From positions 682,001 to 746,000 of the forward strand of contig CAVXQD010000003.1 in the NCBI GenBank assembly GCA_963763885.1: a stretch of DNA of 64,000 nt, read 5' to 3'. The position numbers and the translations under genes were made by a program. Numbering within the stretch: the stretch's first letter is position 1; each line of letters starts with the position of its first letter. The notes under the pieces were generated by a model, which saw nothing but the letters and a program-made list of their open reading frames with translations, was not told where the DNA came from and did not search any database. Positions 8,910 to 18,011 of the stretch are shown piece after piece. The DNA is from JANNBN01 sp963763885 (GTDB lineage: Bacteria; Actinomycetota; Acidimicrobiia; Acidimicrobiales; JANYDT01).

Positions 8910-9888
8910 TCAGAGTGCCCGTACTGCTGGCACAACCTCAGTGAGGTACGCGCGCAGCGCGTCGTTGTCCCACGGTGCGCGTAGCGCAATGTTGATGTCT
9001 TGCGCCCCCGCAGCAATGTATGCGCGGATACGGTCAACAGCTTCGGCGGGTGTGCCAAGCAATGCTCCTGCCGAAATACGGGTGAACTGTGGACCCCATG
9101 TCCCTTTGAGTTTCTCGATCTCGGCTTCTGCTTCGGCCTTGGTGGAACGAAGGTTGAACGTAAGGTTGATCGCTCGGCGAACAGACTTTGGATCACGGTT
9201 TGCGTCTCGGCAGCGGTCATCGAGGATTCCCGACAGCCGTGCGAACTCATCGGGGCTGATGTACGGGACGTTCCAACCGTCGGCGTGTTTTGCAACCAGC
9301 GGAAGCGTTCGCTTCTCGCCCATGCCACCGATCCAGATGGGTAACCGCTCCTGCATTGGAAGCGGCAGGCACGATGCGTTGTCCACGCTGAAGTGCGTGC
9401 CGGTGTAGCGTGGTTCGATCTTTGGTCAGCAGACTACGGATGATTGTGGCGGCCTCGTCCAGCATGTCGAAGCGAGTTGACACCGACGGAAAGGGATAGC
9501 CAAAGGCTTTGGCTTCCTGCTCGTGCCAGCCGGAACCCAACCCAAGGTTGAAACGGCCGCCGGTGATGTGATCAAGAGTGGTGGCAGCCTTGGCAAGCAC
9601 TCCGGGGCTGCGGTAGCCGACGTAGAAGACCAGACAGCCAATCTGGGCGCGCTCGGTTGACGCAGCCAACGCCCCAAGCACGGTGAGAGCCTCGTAATGG
9701 GGAAGGGTGCCGCCCGCAGGGGGTGCTTCGTAGAGGTGGTCCCAGGCTGAGATCCAGTCCAGGTGCTCATCGAGCACACGCCACAGGGCTCGCATCTCGT
9801 TCATCGTCATGTTCTGCTGCCCAACATGGGCACCGAGTCGAAGCGATGGCGAGAGGTGGTCTGCAGTCATAGCAAAGACCGTAGCCAA
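8910..9888 (-). pseudogene. LLM-class F420-dependent oxidoreductase, frameshifted
   Basis: Two overlapping frames together make one luciferase-like monooxygenase. The upstream part (to about residue 155) begins MATVFAMTADHLSPSLRLGA and has TLDHITGGRFNLGLGSGWHE, the conserved LLM segment. The downstream part continues with LPIWIGGMGEKRTLPLVAKH and runs to the stop at 8910. The frame changes near 9408-9412, where one surplus base (a C in gene sense, before a Tyr-Thr-Gly reading) would restore a 325-residue protein of normal length. Both halves keep family motifs, so this is either a very recent mutation or a sequencing error. Members usually use coenzyme F420. Confidence 0.75.
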
Positions 9889-9947
9889 ACCAACTCGGCA
9901 AAACTGACGTGTCGCTTTTCGCGCGCTTTAGGCCAGAATGTGACAAC

Positions 9948-12900
9948 TCAACGACCGGATCGCTGGAGCGCTCCATTCAGCGAGGATTCGGGACGACTCT
10001 GTTGAATTGGTTGGGACATGGTGGACAGCAGTCGCCCGTGGCGGTGCGCCGTGACGCTGACGGCCTGCTCACGGAGCCACCTTCCAAGTTCCACTCTTCC
10101 GTTCCCAGTCACCGGGGTTCGGTCGATGGCTACCCCTGCAGTGTGCGCCGCGGTCAGCACGTCACCTGGGCACGGGGTGAGCAGCCGCAACCGTTCCACA
10201 TTGCCTGCCTGTAGAAGGGCGATGGCCTCCGCTGCACGGGTTGCCGACATCAACGGTGTCTTGGTTACCCTCGATGCCTCGTGCAGCAGTTCCAACCGAG
10301 GGTCGGCGGGTTCGTGCCACACCAGAACCCCAGACATCCGGTGGTGTCGTAATACGTTGTGTTCGCTTACTAATCCGGTCGCATCCACGTCGACCGAGTA
10401 GACCTCGTCCCACATCGCTCGATAAGACGCCGCTGCGGTTGCCCGGTCAGGCAGCGTGGTGGCGTGCACGGTTGCGAACATCAGTTGATGATCCGGCCCT
10501 CCCGGCTTTGCGCTTCCGCCGACCGATGACCGCTTCCATCCGCCGAAGGGTTGACGACCGACAATGGCACCGGTCATCTGCCTGTTGACGTAGGCGTTGC
10601 CAACTTCAACGGTAGACAGCCATTGCGAAATCTCCGTCGGGTCCAAGCTCTGCAAACCGCCCGTGAGGCCATAACCCGTGCCGTTCTGCATGTCGATGGC
10701 CGCGGCCAGATCGGGCGCCGCCATGATGCCAAGCACCGGTCCAAAGCACTCGGTCAGGTGGAACCAGGATCCGGGACGGACCCCGATGCGAATTCCCGGC
10801 GTCCACATGGTCTCGTCGGTACTCAAGCAAGTGGGTCGGACAAGCCATTCCTCACCAGGCTCAAGAGTTGTAAGCGCGCGTCGTAAGTTGGGCGAAGGTG
10901 CGGCAATCAGCGGGCCAATGACGGTGGCCAGTTCGTCTGCGTGGCCAACTCGCAAACTGCTTGTTGCATCAGCCAGCCTGCGACGGAATCCTTCATCGTC
11001 CGCCAGCGGACCGACAAGAATTGCAAGGCTTGCTGCCGAGCACTTTTGGCCCGCATGACCAAATGCTGACCTGGTCAGCGCTGCTATTGCCTGGTCCAAA
11101 TCCGCGGCGCTGGTGATGACCATTGCGTTCTTGCCGCTTGTCTCTGCCAGCAGATTCATGTGGGGGTCAGCTGCAAGGAACGACGCGGCTGTGGAACTTG
11201 CTCCGGTCAACATCACCCGAGCTGCGTCAGGGTGCGTGACAAGGTGGGTCCCGACGGGGCCGTCCTCGCAGACCACCAGCTGCACGACGTTGGCTGGAAA
11301 GCCGGCCCGATGACATTGGGCAACGAGGTGAGCGCCCATCTCTGTGGTCTCTGGCGCAGGTTTCACAATCACGCTGCATCCAGCAGCCAGCGCCGAGGCC
11401 AGGGCCAAGGACGGAATGGCATAGGGGAAGTTCCACGGCGCAGCAATCACCACTGGCCCTGCTGGTTGCACCTCCAAGCCGTCGCGCTGCAGGCCAAGCA
11501 AGGTGTTGATCCCAACCGTGCTGGCGTAGCGAACCGCGTCGATCGCTTCGGACACCTCGGGGTCCCCTTCGCGGATGGTCTTGGCGGCCGTGGTGGCCAT
11601 CAGCGCAAGCGTGGTGCCGCGTTCGGCCTCCATCAGTTCGGCCAACGCCGTCAGCAGCGTTTGTCGGTCGGTTGGCGCAGCCCAAGCAACAGCCTCCACA
11701 GCCTGCGAGACGATCGTGTCGATTCCTCCAACACTGCCGACACTTCCAATGCTGGCGATCCGTGATGCGATGGCAGTGGCTTGATCCGCTCGTGCTGCGG
11801 CCAGCGCCTGTTCCACCCATCGCCGATTCGCGGGATTGGTGAAGTCGGTGTCCGGGGTGTTGAGGAAGACTTCATCGCGGCTGAGCGACTCGCCATGGAC
11901 CTTCGTACCTTGGGTGCGATCTTGGGTGCGATCTTGGGTGCGATCTTGAGTACGGCGACGATGTGTCGCCACCGAATGGCGGTCGTTCAACGCGGCTCTG
12001 AAGCGGGCCTCCTCGGCCGCGAACGTTGGCGAACCTGGCGTGATCCGCAGCAGATTGCGGAGGAAATTCTGCGGCGCTGCATTTTCGTCAAGCCGGCGGG
12101 CAAGGTAGGAGATGGCGGCGTCCATTGCGCTGCGCTCCACAACAGGCGCGTAGATACGAACGGTGCTCAACTGGTTGTTGACCGACCGCGCCTGCGCCGG
12201 TGCCATGCCGGCCAACATTTCCAACTCCAAGCGGTGCTGCTGTCCCAGCCGATCCGCAAGATCGCATGCCCACGCGATGTCGAACAGGTTGTGCGAGCCA
12301 AGGCCGATGCGCAACGCGCCGTCTAAAGCAGGGTGGAGAGCGTGTTCGAGAAGGCGTTTGAGGTTGGCATCTACTTCTTCCTTGCTGCCGTAAGGAGCTT
12401 GTTGCCAACCGTGCATCTCGGCCTCAACCTGCTCCATCGCGAGGTTGGCCCCTTTTACTAAGCGCACTTTGATTCCGGCGCCTCCCCGGTCACGGCGTTG
12501 CATGGCCCAATGCGAGAGTTGGTCCAGGGCCTGCACTGTGTCCGGAAGATATGCCTGCAGAACAATCCCGGCCTCCAACGAAAGAAACTCGGGCTCGTCA
12601 AGTACCCGCATGAACGCCGCCATGGTGAGGGCAAGGTCCCTGTACTCCTCCATGTCCAGGTTGACGAACCCGGTGGGAGTGCGCGACAGCGCGGTGCGGT
12701 ACAAGATGCGGAGACGTTCCGAAATGCGCTCGACCGAGTGATCGAAAGCCAACACGTCGAGGTTGGCGCACAGCGCCGAAATCTTCACCGACACGTAGCC
12801 CGTGTCTGACCGCATCAGCGTCGACCGCACTCGTTCTAGACGGTCCGTCGCCTCTGCGTCGCCAAGGATGGACTCTCCCAACAGGTTGATGTTGGTCGTA

Positions 12901-13427
12901 AAGCCCTGCGCAGCCAAGTGCTCAAGGGACTTGCCAAGGTGGCGCCCCGTCCTGGCGTTCTTCGTTTCAGCTGGGAGAATCACGCCACGTGTTTCGGCCA
13001 CAATCCGAGCATCGACAATCCGCTTCAGCAGCCGGGTGCCCTGGCGGGGGAGGATTCTTGCGGCGACATCGGCGGTTCTCAGCGCAACCCGATCCGCCCA
13101 GCCAAACCCCGCAAGGTCGGTGTGGACCACGGATCCGAGGCGATGCATCGCGTGGGCAGGGTCGGTGATACGCAGTACGTCATCGGTGAGGGTCATCAAC
13201 GCGTCTCGGCTGCCGGCGTCGCCCAGGATTCGGTCCAATCGAACTGCGCTGCGTCGCTCGGCTCGAGTGGGCCGAGCCGCACGCAACAACCGAGTGACGA
13301 TGGCAACCGCAGCATCGGCACTGCCGGTAGCAGTGCTGGCTGTCTCTGAAATTTCGGCAGCAGGCCGTGGGGGAGTTTCCGGGCGGTGGGTCTCGACGCT
13401 GCTCACTGGTCCATTGTCGAGAACCAT
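9948..13427 (-). CDS. putA: Bifunctional proline dehydrogenase / glutamate-semialdehyde dehydrogenase PutA
   Basis: A 1159-residue fusion that oxidises proline to glutamate in two steps. The N-terminal half is an FAD proline dehydrogenase barrel with KVRLVKGANLAMEQVEAE and a C-terminal RRLDENAAPQNFLRN motif that binds substrate. The second half is an aldehyde dehydrogenase with Rossmann motifs and GHAGQKCSAASLAI, whose Cys near residue 795 is the catalytic nucleophile. A tail of about 150 residues follows. There is no N-terminal DNA-binding domain, so it is not a self-repressing PutA. The linker near residues 490-507 holds a short RTQD tandem repeat. A divergent PAS-AraC gene is the likely regulator. 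Confidence 0.93.
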   Translation of the reverse strand: MVLDNGPVSSVETHRPETPPRPAAEISETASTATGSADAAVAIVTRLLRAARPTRAERRSAVRLDRILGDAGSRDALMTLTDDVLRITDPAHAMHRLGSVVHTDLAGFGWADRVALRTADVAARILPRQGTRLLKRIVDARIVAETRGVILPAETKNARTGRHLGKSLEHLAAQGFTTNINLLGESILGDAEATDRLERVRSTLMRSDTGYVSVKISALCANLDVLAFDHSVERISERLRILYRTALSRTPTGFVNLDMEEYRDLALTMAAFMRVLDEPEFLSLEAGIVLQAYLPDTVQALDQLSHWAMQRRDRGGAGIKVRLVKGANLAMEQVEAEMHGWQQAPYGSKEEVDANLKRLLEHALHPALDGALRIGLGSHNLFDIAWACDLADRLGQQHRLELEMLAGMAPAQARSVNNQLSTVRIYAPVVERSAMDAAISYLARRLDENAAPQNFLRNLLRITPGSPTFAAEEARFRAALNDRHSVATHRRRTQDRTQDRTQDRTQGTKVHGESLSRDEVFLNTPDTDFTNPANRRWVEQALAAARADQATAIASRIASIGSVGSVGGIDTIVSQAVEAVAWAAPTDRQTLLTALAELMEAERGTTLALMATTAAKTIREGDPEVSEAIDAVRYASTVGINTLLGLQRDGLEVQPAGPVVIAAPWNFPYAIPSLALASALAAGCSVIVKPAPETTEMGAHLVAQCHRAGFPANVVQLVVCEDGPVGTHLVTHPDAARVMLTGASSTAASFLAADPHMNLLAETSGKNAMVITSAADLDQAIAALTRSAFGHAGQKCSAASLAILVGPLADDEGFRRRLADATSSLRVGHADELATVIGPLIAAPSPNLRRALTTLEPGEEWLVRPTCLSTDETMWTPGIRIGVRPGSWFHLTECFGPVLGIMAAPDLAAAIDMQNGTGYGLTGGLQSLDPTEISQWLSTVEVGNAYVNRQMTGAIVGRQPFGGWKRSSVGGSAKPGGPDHQLMFATVHATTLPDRATAAASYRAMWDEVYSVDVDATGLVSEHNVLRHHRMSGVLVWHEPADPRLELLHEASRVTKTPLMSATRAAEAIALLQAGNVERLRLLTPCPGDVLTAAHTAGVAIDRTPVTGNGRVELGRWLREQAVSVTAHRHGRLLSTMSQPIQQSRPESSLNGALQRSGR
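11909..11956. repeat. 12-bp tandem repeat in the putA linker
   Basis: Three perfect units of CTTGGGTGCGAT (11909-11944) and one degenerate unit. In frame on the minus strand they encode repeated RTQD between the two catalytic domains of PutA. The period keeps the reading frame, so copy number could vary without breaking the gene. Confidence 0.9.
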
Positions 13428-13492
13428 CGCCGGATTGTCTTGTACCGAACGTCACCACACACCGGCCAATAGGTACAACGGAGGGCCGGACG

Positions 13493-13574
13493 TTGTGCCG
13501 AGATATCCGCCCTTGTGCCGGGCTTTGCGCGCGGATATCCCGGCACAAAGTCGAAAGACCCGGCACAAAGTCGG
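13493..13574. promoter_or_regulatory. Inverted-repeat operator candidate between putA and AraC-type gene
   Basis: An 18-bp arm TTGTGCCGAGATATCCGC (13493-13510) is repeated inverted with one mismatch at 13531-13548. A second, shorter pair is nested: TTGTGCCGGG at 13513-13522 and CCCGGCACAA at 13559-13568. TTGTGCCG therefore occurs four times, two in each direction. The block lies 66-147 bp before putA and 45-126 bp before the regulator start. The arrangement suggests binding sites for the AraC-type protein; this is an inference from position and symmetry. Confidence 0.6.
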
Positions 13575-13618
13575 CCTGACGGCCAGTGTGGCCGGAGCGT
13601 TCGAGCGAGAATCGACGA

Positions 13619-14404
13619 ATGGATTCCGGATCACCCTCAACCGGCTGGGGTGGTGGCGCTGGCCAAGCGCTTTTGGGGTCGTTGCCGCTTGCGGCATTTG
13701 CCGAGTTGTTCGACGGACTGCCGCGCACCAGCGCGTGCGCGAAAGGTCCGGATCGCCGGTACATCTATGCCAATCAGCTCTTTGCGGAACGTGCTGGGCT
13801 GAAGCGAGTGGCCCAGGTAATCGGCAAGACGGCCTTGGATCTCTTTCCGCCCGAGTTGGCCACGGCGTATGACGAACAGGACGAAGCCGTGCTTCGTACC
13901 GGCCGGCCGGTCCAGGAGCAGTTGGAGCTCATCGGCGGCCCGGGCGTAGAACCGCGCTGGAACGTGACGTCGAAGGTTCGGCTGTTGTCAGACGCCGGGG
14001 AGACCGTTGGGCTGCTGTGTGTCTCGATCGAGGTGGCTGGCCACGAGGCTCACGGAGGGGATCGTTCGGCGGCGGGCGGCGTTGCAGCGGCGCTTGCCGA
14101 AGTGAAGAGCGATCTTGCAGTGCAGCATCGAATTGGGCACCTCGCCGAGATCGCTGGCTTGTCGTCGTCTCAGTTCGAGCGGTACGTAAAGCGCGCATAC
14201 GGACTTGCGCCTCGGCAACTGGTGCAGCGGGTCCGGTTTGACGAAGCGATGCATCTCCTCACCCACTCCGACGCACCCGTGGCCGACGTCGCCGTTCGCT
14301 GCGGGTTTTACGACCAACCAAGCTTCACCCGTCAGTTCCGAGCCGCAACCGGAATGACCCCTGCCGCCTATCGGTCCGGTCATCCATTCCAAGCAACGAC
14401 ATAG
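13619..14404 (+). CDS. PAS-domain AraC-family transcriptional regulator
   Basis: A protein of about 261 residues with an N-terminal PAS-like sensor domain (IYANQLFAERAGLKRVAQVI and DLFPPELATAYDEQDEAVLR are typical PAS_4 segments). A C-terminal AraC DNA-binding domain has two helix-turn-helices (SSSQFERYVKRAYGLAPRQL and VADVAVRCGFYDQPSFTRQF). I chose the ATG at 13619; a GTG at 13586 would add 11 residues. It is divergent from putA across a 190-bp region with inverted repeats, so control of proline catabolism is likely. The ligand sensed by the PAS domain is unknown. Confidence 0.85.
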   Translation: MDSGSPSTGWGGGAGQALLGSLPLAAFAELFDGLPRTSACAKGPDRRYIYANQLFAERAGLKRVAQVIGKTALDLFPPELATAYDEQDEAVLRTGRPVQEQLELIGGPGVEPRWNVTSKVRLLSDAGETVGLLCVSIEVAGHEAHGGDRSAAGGVAAALAEVKSDLAVQHRIGHLAEIAGLSSSQFERYVKRAYGLAPRQLVQRVRFDEAMHLLTHSDAPVADVAVRCGFYDQPSFTRQFRAATGMTPAAYRSGHPFQATT

Positions 14405-14421
14405 CGCCGCCGTGAAATGTG

Positions 14422-14683
14422 CACGGACCCTGGGGAGGAAGCGAAGCTTCCGATAGAACAGATGTGGGTGGTCTGACGTCTCGGTCGGGCCGGGTTTGCC
14501 GTGGGGTTGGGGCCCCGCTTGACCGGTTAAATGAACACGGACCCTGGGGAGGAAGCGAAGCTTCCGACTAGAACAGGTGTGAGTGGTGTGGCTGGCGGTG
14601 GCGGGCCGGGTTTGCCGTGGGGTTGGGGCCCCGCTTGGCCGGTTAAATGAACACGGACCCTGGGGAGGAAGCGAAGCTTCCGA
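14422..14683. repeat. Tandem repeat of about 115 bp behind tRNA-Val
   Basis: A 32-bp block starting CACGGACCCTGGGGAGGAAG recurs at 14422, 14536 and 14652, giving periods of 114 and 116 bp. The sequence between copies is also similar (GTTTGCCGTGGGGTTGGGGC in both intervals). Each copy contains the hairpin core GGAAGCGAAGCTTCC. The array fills 14405-14703 between the AraC-type gene and the tRNA and holds no believable gene; long frames through it only reflect the repeat. Confidence 0.85.
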
Positions 14684-14692
14684 CCAGGGTCC
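14655..14692 (-). terminator. Probable tRNA-Val terminator hairpin
   Basis: On the minus strand, just 3' of the tRNA, GGACCCTGG and CCAGGGTCC pair across an inner stem GGAAGC-TTC-GCTTCC, followed by GTGTTCATTT. Only this repeat copy next to the tRNA has both outer arms. The weak T-run makes it an imperfect intrinsic terminator. Confidence 0.55.
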
Positions 14693-14703
14693 GGCGTCTC
14701 GTG

Positions 14704-14777
14704 TGGGCGGTATAGGGATCGAACCTACGACCTCTTGCGTGTCATGCAAGTGCTCTAACCAACTGAGCTAACCGCCC
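14704..14777 (-). tRNA. tRNA-Val (anticodon GAC)
   Basis: The minus strand folds as a full cloverleaf. The acceptor stem is GGGCGGT with ACCGCCC, the D-arm contains AGCTCAGTTGGTTAGAGC, and the anticodon stem CTTGC/GCAAG encloses loop ATGACAC, so the anticodon is GAC. The T-arm contains GGTTCGATCC and the discriminator is A. The CCA end is not encoded. It reads valine codons GUC and GUU. Confidence 0.95.
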
Positions 14778-14856
14778 TAAACGGTGGGTTCACAACATAG
14801 CATCGGCAACGGCCGGTGCACGGCGTCTGGGGTGAGCGGTTCAGGCCCGGTGTGGG

Positions 14857-15834
14857 TCAGACGCGAATCTGGCGTGCAACCAATGCGAGGTCGGCTTCGA
14901 CCATGCGCGAAACCAAGCCCTTGAAGTCCACTTCTGGCTTCCAACCGAGCTTGAGTGCGGCTTTGGCGGGGTCCCCGACGAGGAGGTCAACTTCGGCTGG
15001 GCGAACGAAGCGCTCGTCCAGTACGACGTGGTTGCGGTAGTCCAAGCCGACGTGGCCGAAGGCGAGGTCGCAGAACTCCCGTACTTCGTGGGTCTCGCCT
15101 GTGGCGACGACGAAGTCGTCTGGGGTGTCTTCCTGCAGCATGAGGTGCATGGCTTTGACGTAGTCACCTGCGAAGCCCCAGTCACGGCGTGCATCGAGGT
15201 TTCCGAGTGCAAGCTCGTTCTGGACCTTGTGGGCGATTCTTGCCACGTTGTAGGTGATCTTGCGGGTAACGAACTCCAGGCCACGACGCTCTGACTCGTG
15301 ATTGAACAAGATGCCCGACGAGGCGTGCATGTCGTAGGACTCCCGGTAGTTGACCGTGATCCAGTGCCCGTACAGCTTGGCCACGCCATATGGCGAACGT
15401 GGGTAGAAGGGGGTGCTTTCGATTTGGGGAACGGCCTGCACTTTGCCGAACATCTCAGACGACGACGCTTGGTAGAACCGCATGGTGGGGTCTGCAACCC
15501 GCACGGCATCGAGCAAGCGGGTGACGCCCAAAGCGGTGACGTCACCAGTGAAAACGGCCTGCGGCCACGAGGTTTGCACGAAGCTCTGTGCCGCAAGGTT
15601 GTATACCTCGGACGGCTTGTGCTCGTTAAGCAGGTGAATGAGGGACGCCTCGTCAAGCAGGTCTCCGCTGACCAACGTGAGCCGGTCTTGGATGTGCGCG
15701 ATCCGCTCGAAGTTGACCGTCGATGACCGACGGACCATACCGATAACGGTGTAACCGAGGTCAAGCAGATGCTCGGCCAGGTAGCTGCCGTCTTGCCCGG
15801 TAACTCCGGTGATCAGGGCGCGTTTCGTAGACAT
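14857..15834 (-). CDS. gmd: GDP-mannose 4,6-dehydratase
   Basis: A 325-residue short-chain dehydrogenase-type enzyme. TGVTGQDGSYLAEHLLDLGY is the NADP-binding glycine motif with the QDG signature specific to Gmd. The Ser/Thr-Tyr-Lys triad lies in SSSEMFGK and YGVAKLYGHW, and RDWGFAGDYVKAMHLMLQ is a Gmd family segment. It makes GDP-4-keto-6-deoxymannose, the precursor of GDP-fucose or GDP-rhamnose for cell-surface sugars. No epimerase or transferase genes adjoin it here. It diverges from the response-regulator gene. Confidence 0.93.
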   Translation of the reverse strand: MSTKRALITGVTGQDGSYLAEHLLDLGYTVIGMVRRSSTVNFERIAHIQDRLTLVSGDLLDEASLIHLLNEHKPSEVYNLAAQSFVQTSWPQAVFTGDVTALGVTRLLDAVRVADPTMRFYQASSSEMFGKVQAVPQIESTPFYPRSPYGVAKLYGHWITVNYRESYDMHASSGILFNHESERRGLEFVTRKITYNVARIAHKVQNELALGNLDARRDWGFAGDYVKAMHLMLQEDTPDDFVVATGETHEVREFCDLAFGHVGLDYRNHVVLDERFVRPAEVDLLVGDPAKAALKLGWKPEVDFKGLVSRMVEADLALVARQIRV

Positions 15835-15952
15835 CTCAACGATGTTAGTGCCCAGCCAACGCCGTGTAACTCCCCAAATTGTGTGAAGGGCACCTCATCG
15901 GGGTTCGGCAACTTCAGGATGACTTCATACTGCCGGTGCGAGACTGCGTTTG

Positions 15953-16648
15953 ATGCGACTCCTTGTGGTGGAAGATGACCGAGCGCTCGCAACGGTGTTG
16001 CGACGCGCGCTGGTGGACGAGGGGTACGCCGTCGACGTGGCCGGGCGTGCATCACTTGCTGACGAGATGGTTGCGGTCAACGACTATTCGCTGATCGTGT
16101 TGGACCTCGGACTGCCCGACGGGGACGGGCAGGAGTTGTGCGTGCGGTGGCGTTCGGCCGGGGTCACTTCGCACATCTTGATGCTCACGGCGCGTGACGC
16201 ACGTTTGGACCGAATCGGTGGGCTCGATGCCGGAGCAGATGATTACGTCACGAAGCCGTTCGACTACGACGAGTTTGCCGCTCGAGTCAGGGCGCTCCTG
16301 CGACGGCCGCGTGCTGAACGTCGCCCAAATCTCGTTGCGGACGACCTGGTTCTTGACCCTGTCACTCGATCGGTTTCGCGTGCCGGGGTGCAGGTGGCGC
16401 TGACCACGCGCGAATTCACGCTGCTGCGGCTGCTGTTGAGTAAGGCTGGCCAAGTGGTGGATCGGGGCGAACTCATGGAACAGGCGTGGGACGCTCACTA
16501 TGAGGGGATGTCCAACACCCTCGACGTGCACATTGCTGCGCTTCGTCGAAAGCTTGACCTTCCCAACCGCCCTTCTCCCATCGAGACGGTGCGCGGTGTC
16601 GGCTACATCGTGCCGGTGGGCACAGAGGCGCACGATGACGCAGACTGA
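15953..16648 (+). CDS. OmpR-family response regulator
   Basis: A 231-residue protein with a receiver domain (MRLLVVEDDRALATVL; phosphoacceptor Asp in IVLDLGLPDGDG; Lys in DYVTKPFDYDEF) and a C-terminal winged-helix DNA-binding domain (VALTTREFTLLRLLLSKAGQ, then NTLDVHIAALRRKL and VRGVGYIVP). I take the ATG at 15953 rather than the TTG one codon earlier. The downstream histidine kinase gene overlaps it by 14 bp, so they form a pair. The signal is not evident. Confidence 0.92.
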   Translation: MRLLVVEDDRALATVLRRALVDEGYAVDVAGRASLADEMVAVNDYSLIVLDLGLPDGDGQELCVRWRSAGVTSHILMLTARDARLDRIGGLDAGADDYVTKPFDYDEFAARVRALLRRPRAERRPNLVADDLVLDPVTRSVSRAGVQVALTTREFTLLRLLLSKAGQVVDRGELMEQAWDAHYEGMSNTLDVHIAALRRKLDLPNRPSPIETVRGVGYIVPVGTEAHDDAD

Positions 16649-18011
16649 CGATGTGGTGAACGAGGGCGTCGAATCGCTGTCTCCGGAAAATCAGGTCGGC
16701 GGTGCGGCGCGGCGCCCATCTTCGGCGGGTCGGTCGGCATCGTCGCTGCTCAACCGTGTTGCGCGTCACTTGTCGCTTCGGTGGGCCAGCATCGTGAGGT
16801 CGGCAACGCGGTCAAGTGGCGCATCCACGCTCCGAAGAGTCCCAGCCCTTGTCGCCCTTGCAACAGCAATCGTCAGCGCGCCGATCTTGTCCGCGCTTAC
16901 CAATCGAGTGATCGACGCTCGGGCCGAAGGTCGCTGGCAAGGGATTGTTGCTAACGCCCAGGAACGAACCTTGCGTGCGCAGGCCATGTTGGGTGGCGGG
17001 GAAAGCGTGGAAGATGGGATGGTCTTCGTGGTCAAACCCGGACCACGTACAACAGAGGCGCTTGGGCCAACGGAACTTGAGCCACCCCTTTTCCGGTTGG
17101 CCAAAGAGGCCGAGGGTGGGCCGGCGCAATCGTGGTTCCAACAAAGCGGCCGATCGCTCAGCACGTTCACGCGACGTTACGACGCCGACACGTTCATTGT
17201 CACCGTTGAAGACACCAGTTGGCTTGACTCCGAGAATCGCCAGGACAAGTCATCTGCGCGCAGATGGTCCATTGGGGCATGGCTATTGCTCGGCGGGTTG
17301 ACCGCTCTACTTGCCCACCGCTTGTTGCGTCCGGCCCGCAGAGTCCTGCGGGAACGCATCGACTTCTTGGCGGACGCTGCACATGAGCTCCGAACCCCGC
17401 TGTCCGTAATTCAGGCGTCGGCAGGGCACGCGCTTTCGCGTGAACGAGAGACAGTTGACTACGTCCAGTCGCTGGTGGAGATTCGGTCAGCTGCCGAACG
17501 TGCTGGTGCGGGCGTCAGTGAGCTGCTTGACCTTGCCCGCTTCGATGCTGGCCAGGCCGTACCTCGGCTAGCTCCTCTTCGGTTGGACCTGTTAGCTGAA
17601 GAGCTGGTGTCAGCCACCCGCCTGGACGACTGTGTGTTGACGGCTGAAACGGGGCCAACCGTTCTGGTCCAGGCCGACATGGCCCTGTTGCGCCAAGCAC
17701 TGGACAACCTCGTGCGCAATGCAGCGTCGCGGTCATCGTCTGTGGTCTTACGGTGCCGGGTGGATCAAACCGATGGTGTCGTTGAGATCCACGACGACGG
17801 CCCCGGGTTCGACGCTCAGCAACTTCCGTATGTGTTCGAACGATATCGACGCGGAGACGGGCGGGGTTCGCTAGGGCTTGGGCTCCCCATCGCAGCTTCG
17901 ATCGTGGCAGCACACGGTGGGCGCGTAGACATCCAGTCACCGGCGCCACACCCAATTTCGGATCGAACCGGGGCGGTTGTTACCGTTCGGCTTCCGCTTG
18001 CTCGTTCCTGA
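16635..18011 (+). CDS. Two-component sensor histidine kinase
   Basis: About 458 residues: a cytoplasmic lead rich in Ser and Arg, a TM segment (VPALVALATAIVSAPILSAL), an extracellular sensor of about 110 residues, a second TM segment (IGAWLLLGGLTALLAHRLL), a HisKA domain with the phosphorylated His in AAHELRTPLSVIQAS, and an ATPase domain with ALDNLVRNAAS, DDGPGFDAQQLPYVFERYRR and GLGLPIAASIVAAHGG. The start at 16635 (MTQTDDVVNEG) overlaps the regulator stop. The end overlaps the convergent decarboxylase gene by 32 bp. Confidence 0.9.
   Translation: MTQTDDVVNEGVESLSPENQVGGAARRPSSAGRSASSLLNRVARHLSLRWASIVRSATRSSGASTLRRVPALVALATAIVSAPILSALTNRVIDARAEGRWQGIVANAQERTLRAQAMLGGGESVEDGMVFVVKPGPRTTEALGPTELEPPLFRLAKEAEGGPAQSWFQQSGRSLSTFTRRYDADTFIVTVEDTSWLDSENRQDKSSARRWSIGAWLLLGGLTALLAHRLLRPARRVLRERIDFLADAAHELRTPLSVIQASAGHALSRERETVDYVQSLVEIRSAAERAGAGVSELLDLARFDAGQAVPRLAPLRLDLLAEELVSATRLDDCVLTAETGPTVLVQADMALLRQALDNLVRNAASRSSSVVLRCRVDQTDGVVEIHDDGPGFDAQQLPYVFERYRRGDGRGSLGLGLPIAASIVAAHGGRVDIQSPAPHPISDRTGAVVTVRLPLARS

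Noticed and set aside
12802..13872. A 356-residue plus-strand gene
   Set aside because: It is antisense to putA and runs through the intergenic inverted repeats in a different frame from the AraC-type gene.
13988..14749. A 253-residue minus-strand gene through the 115-bp repeat and the tRNA
   Set aside because: It includes the tRNA sequence and repeat units and lies antisense to the AraC-type gene.
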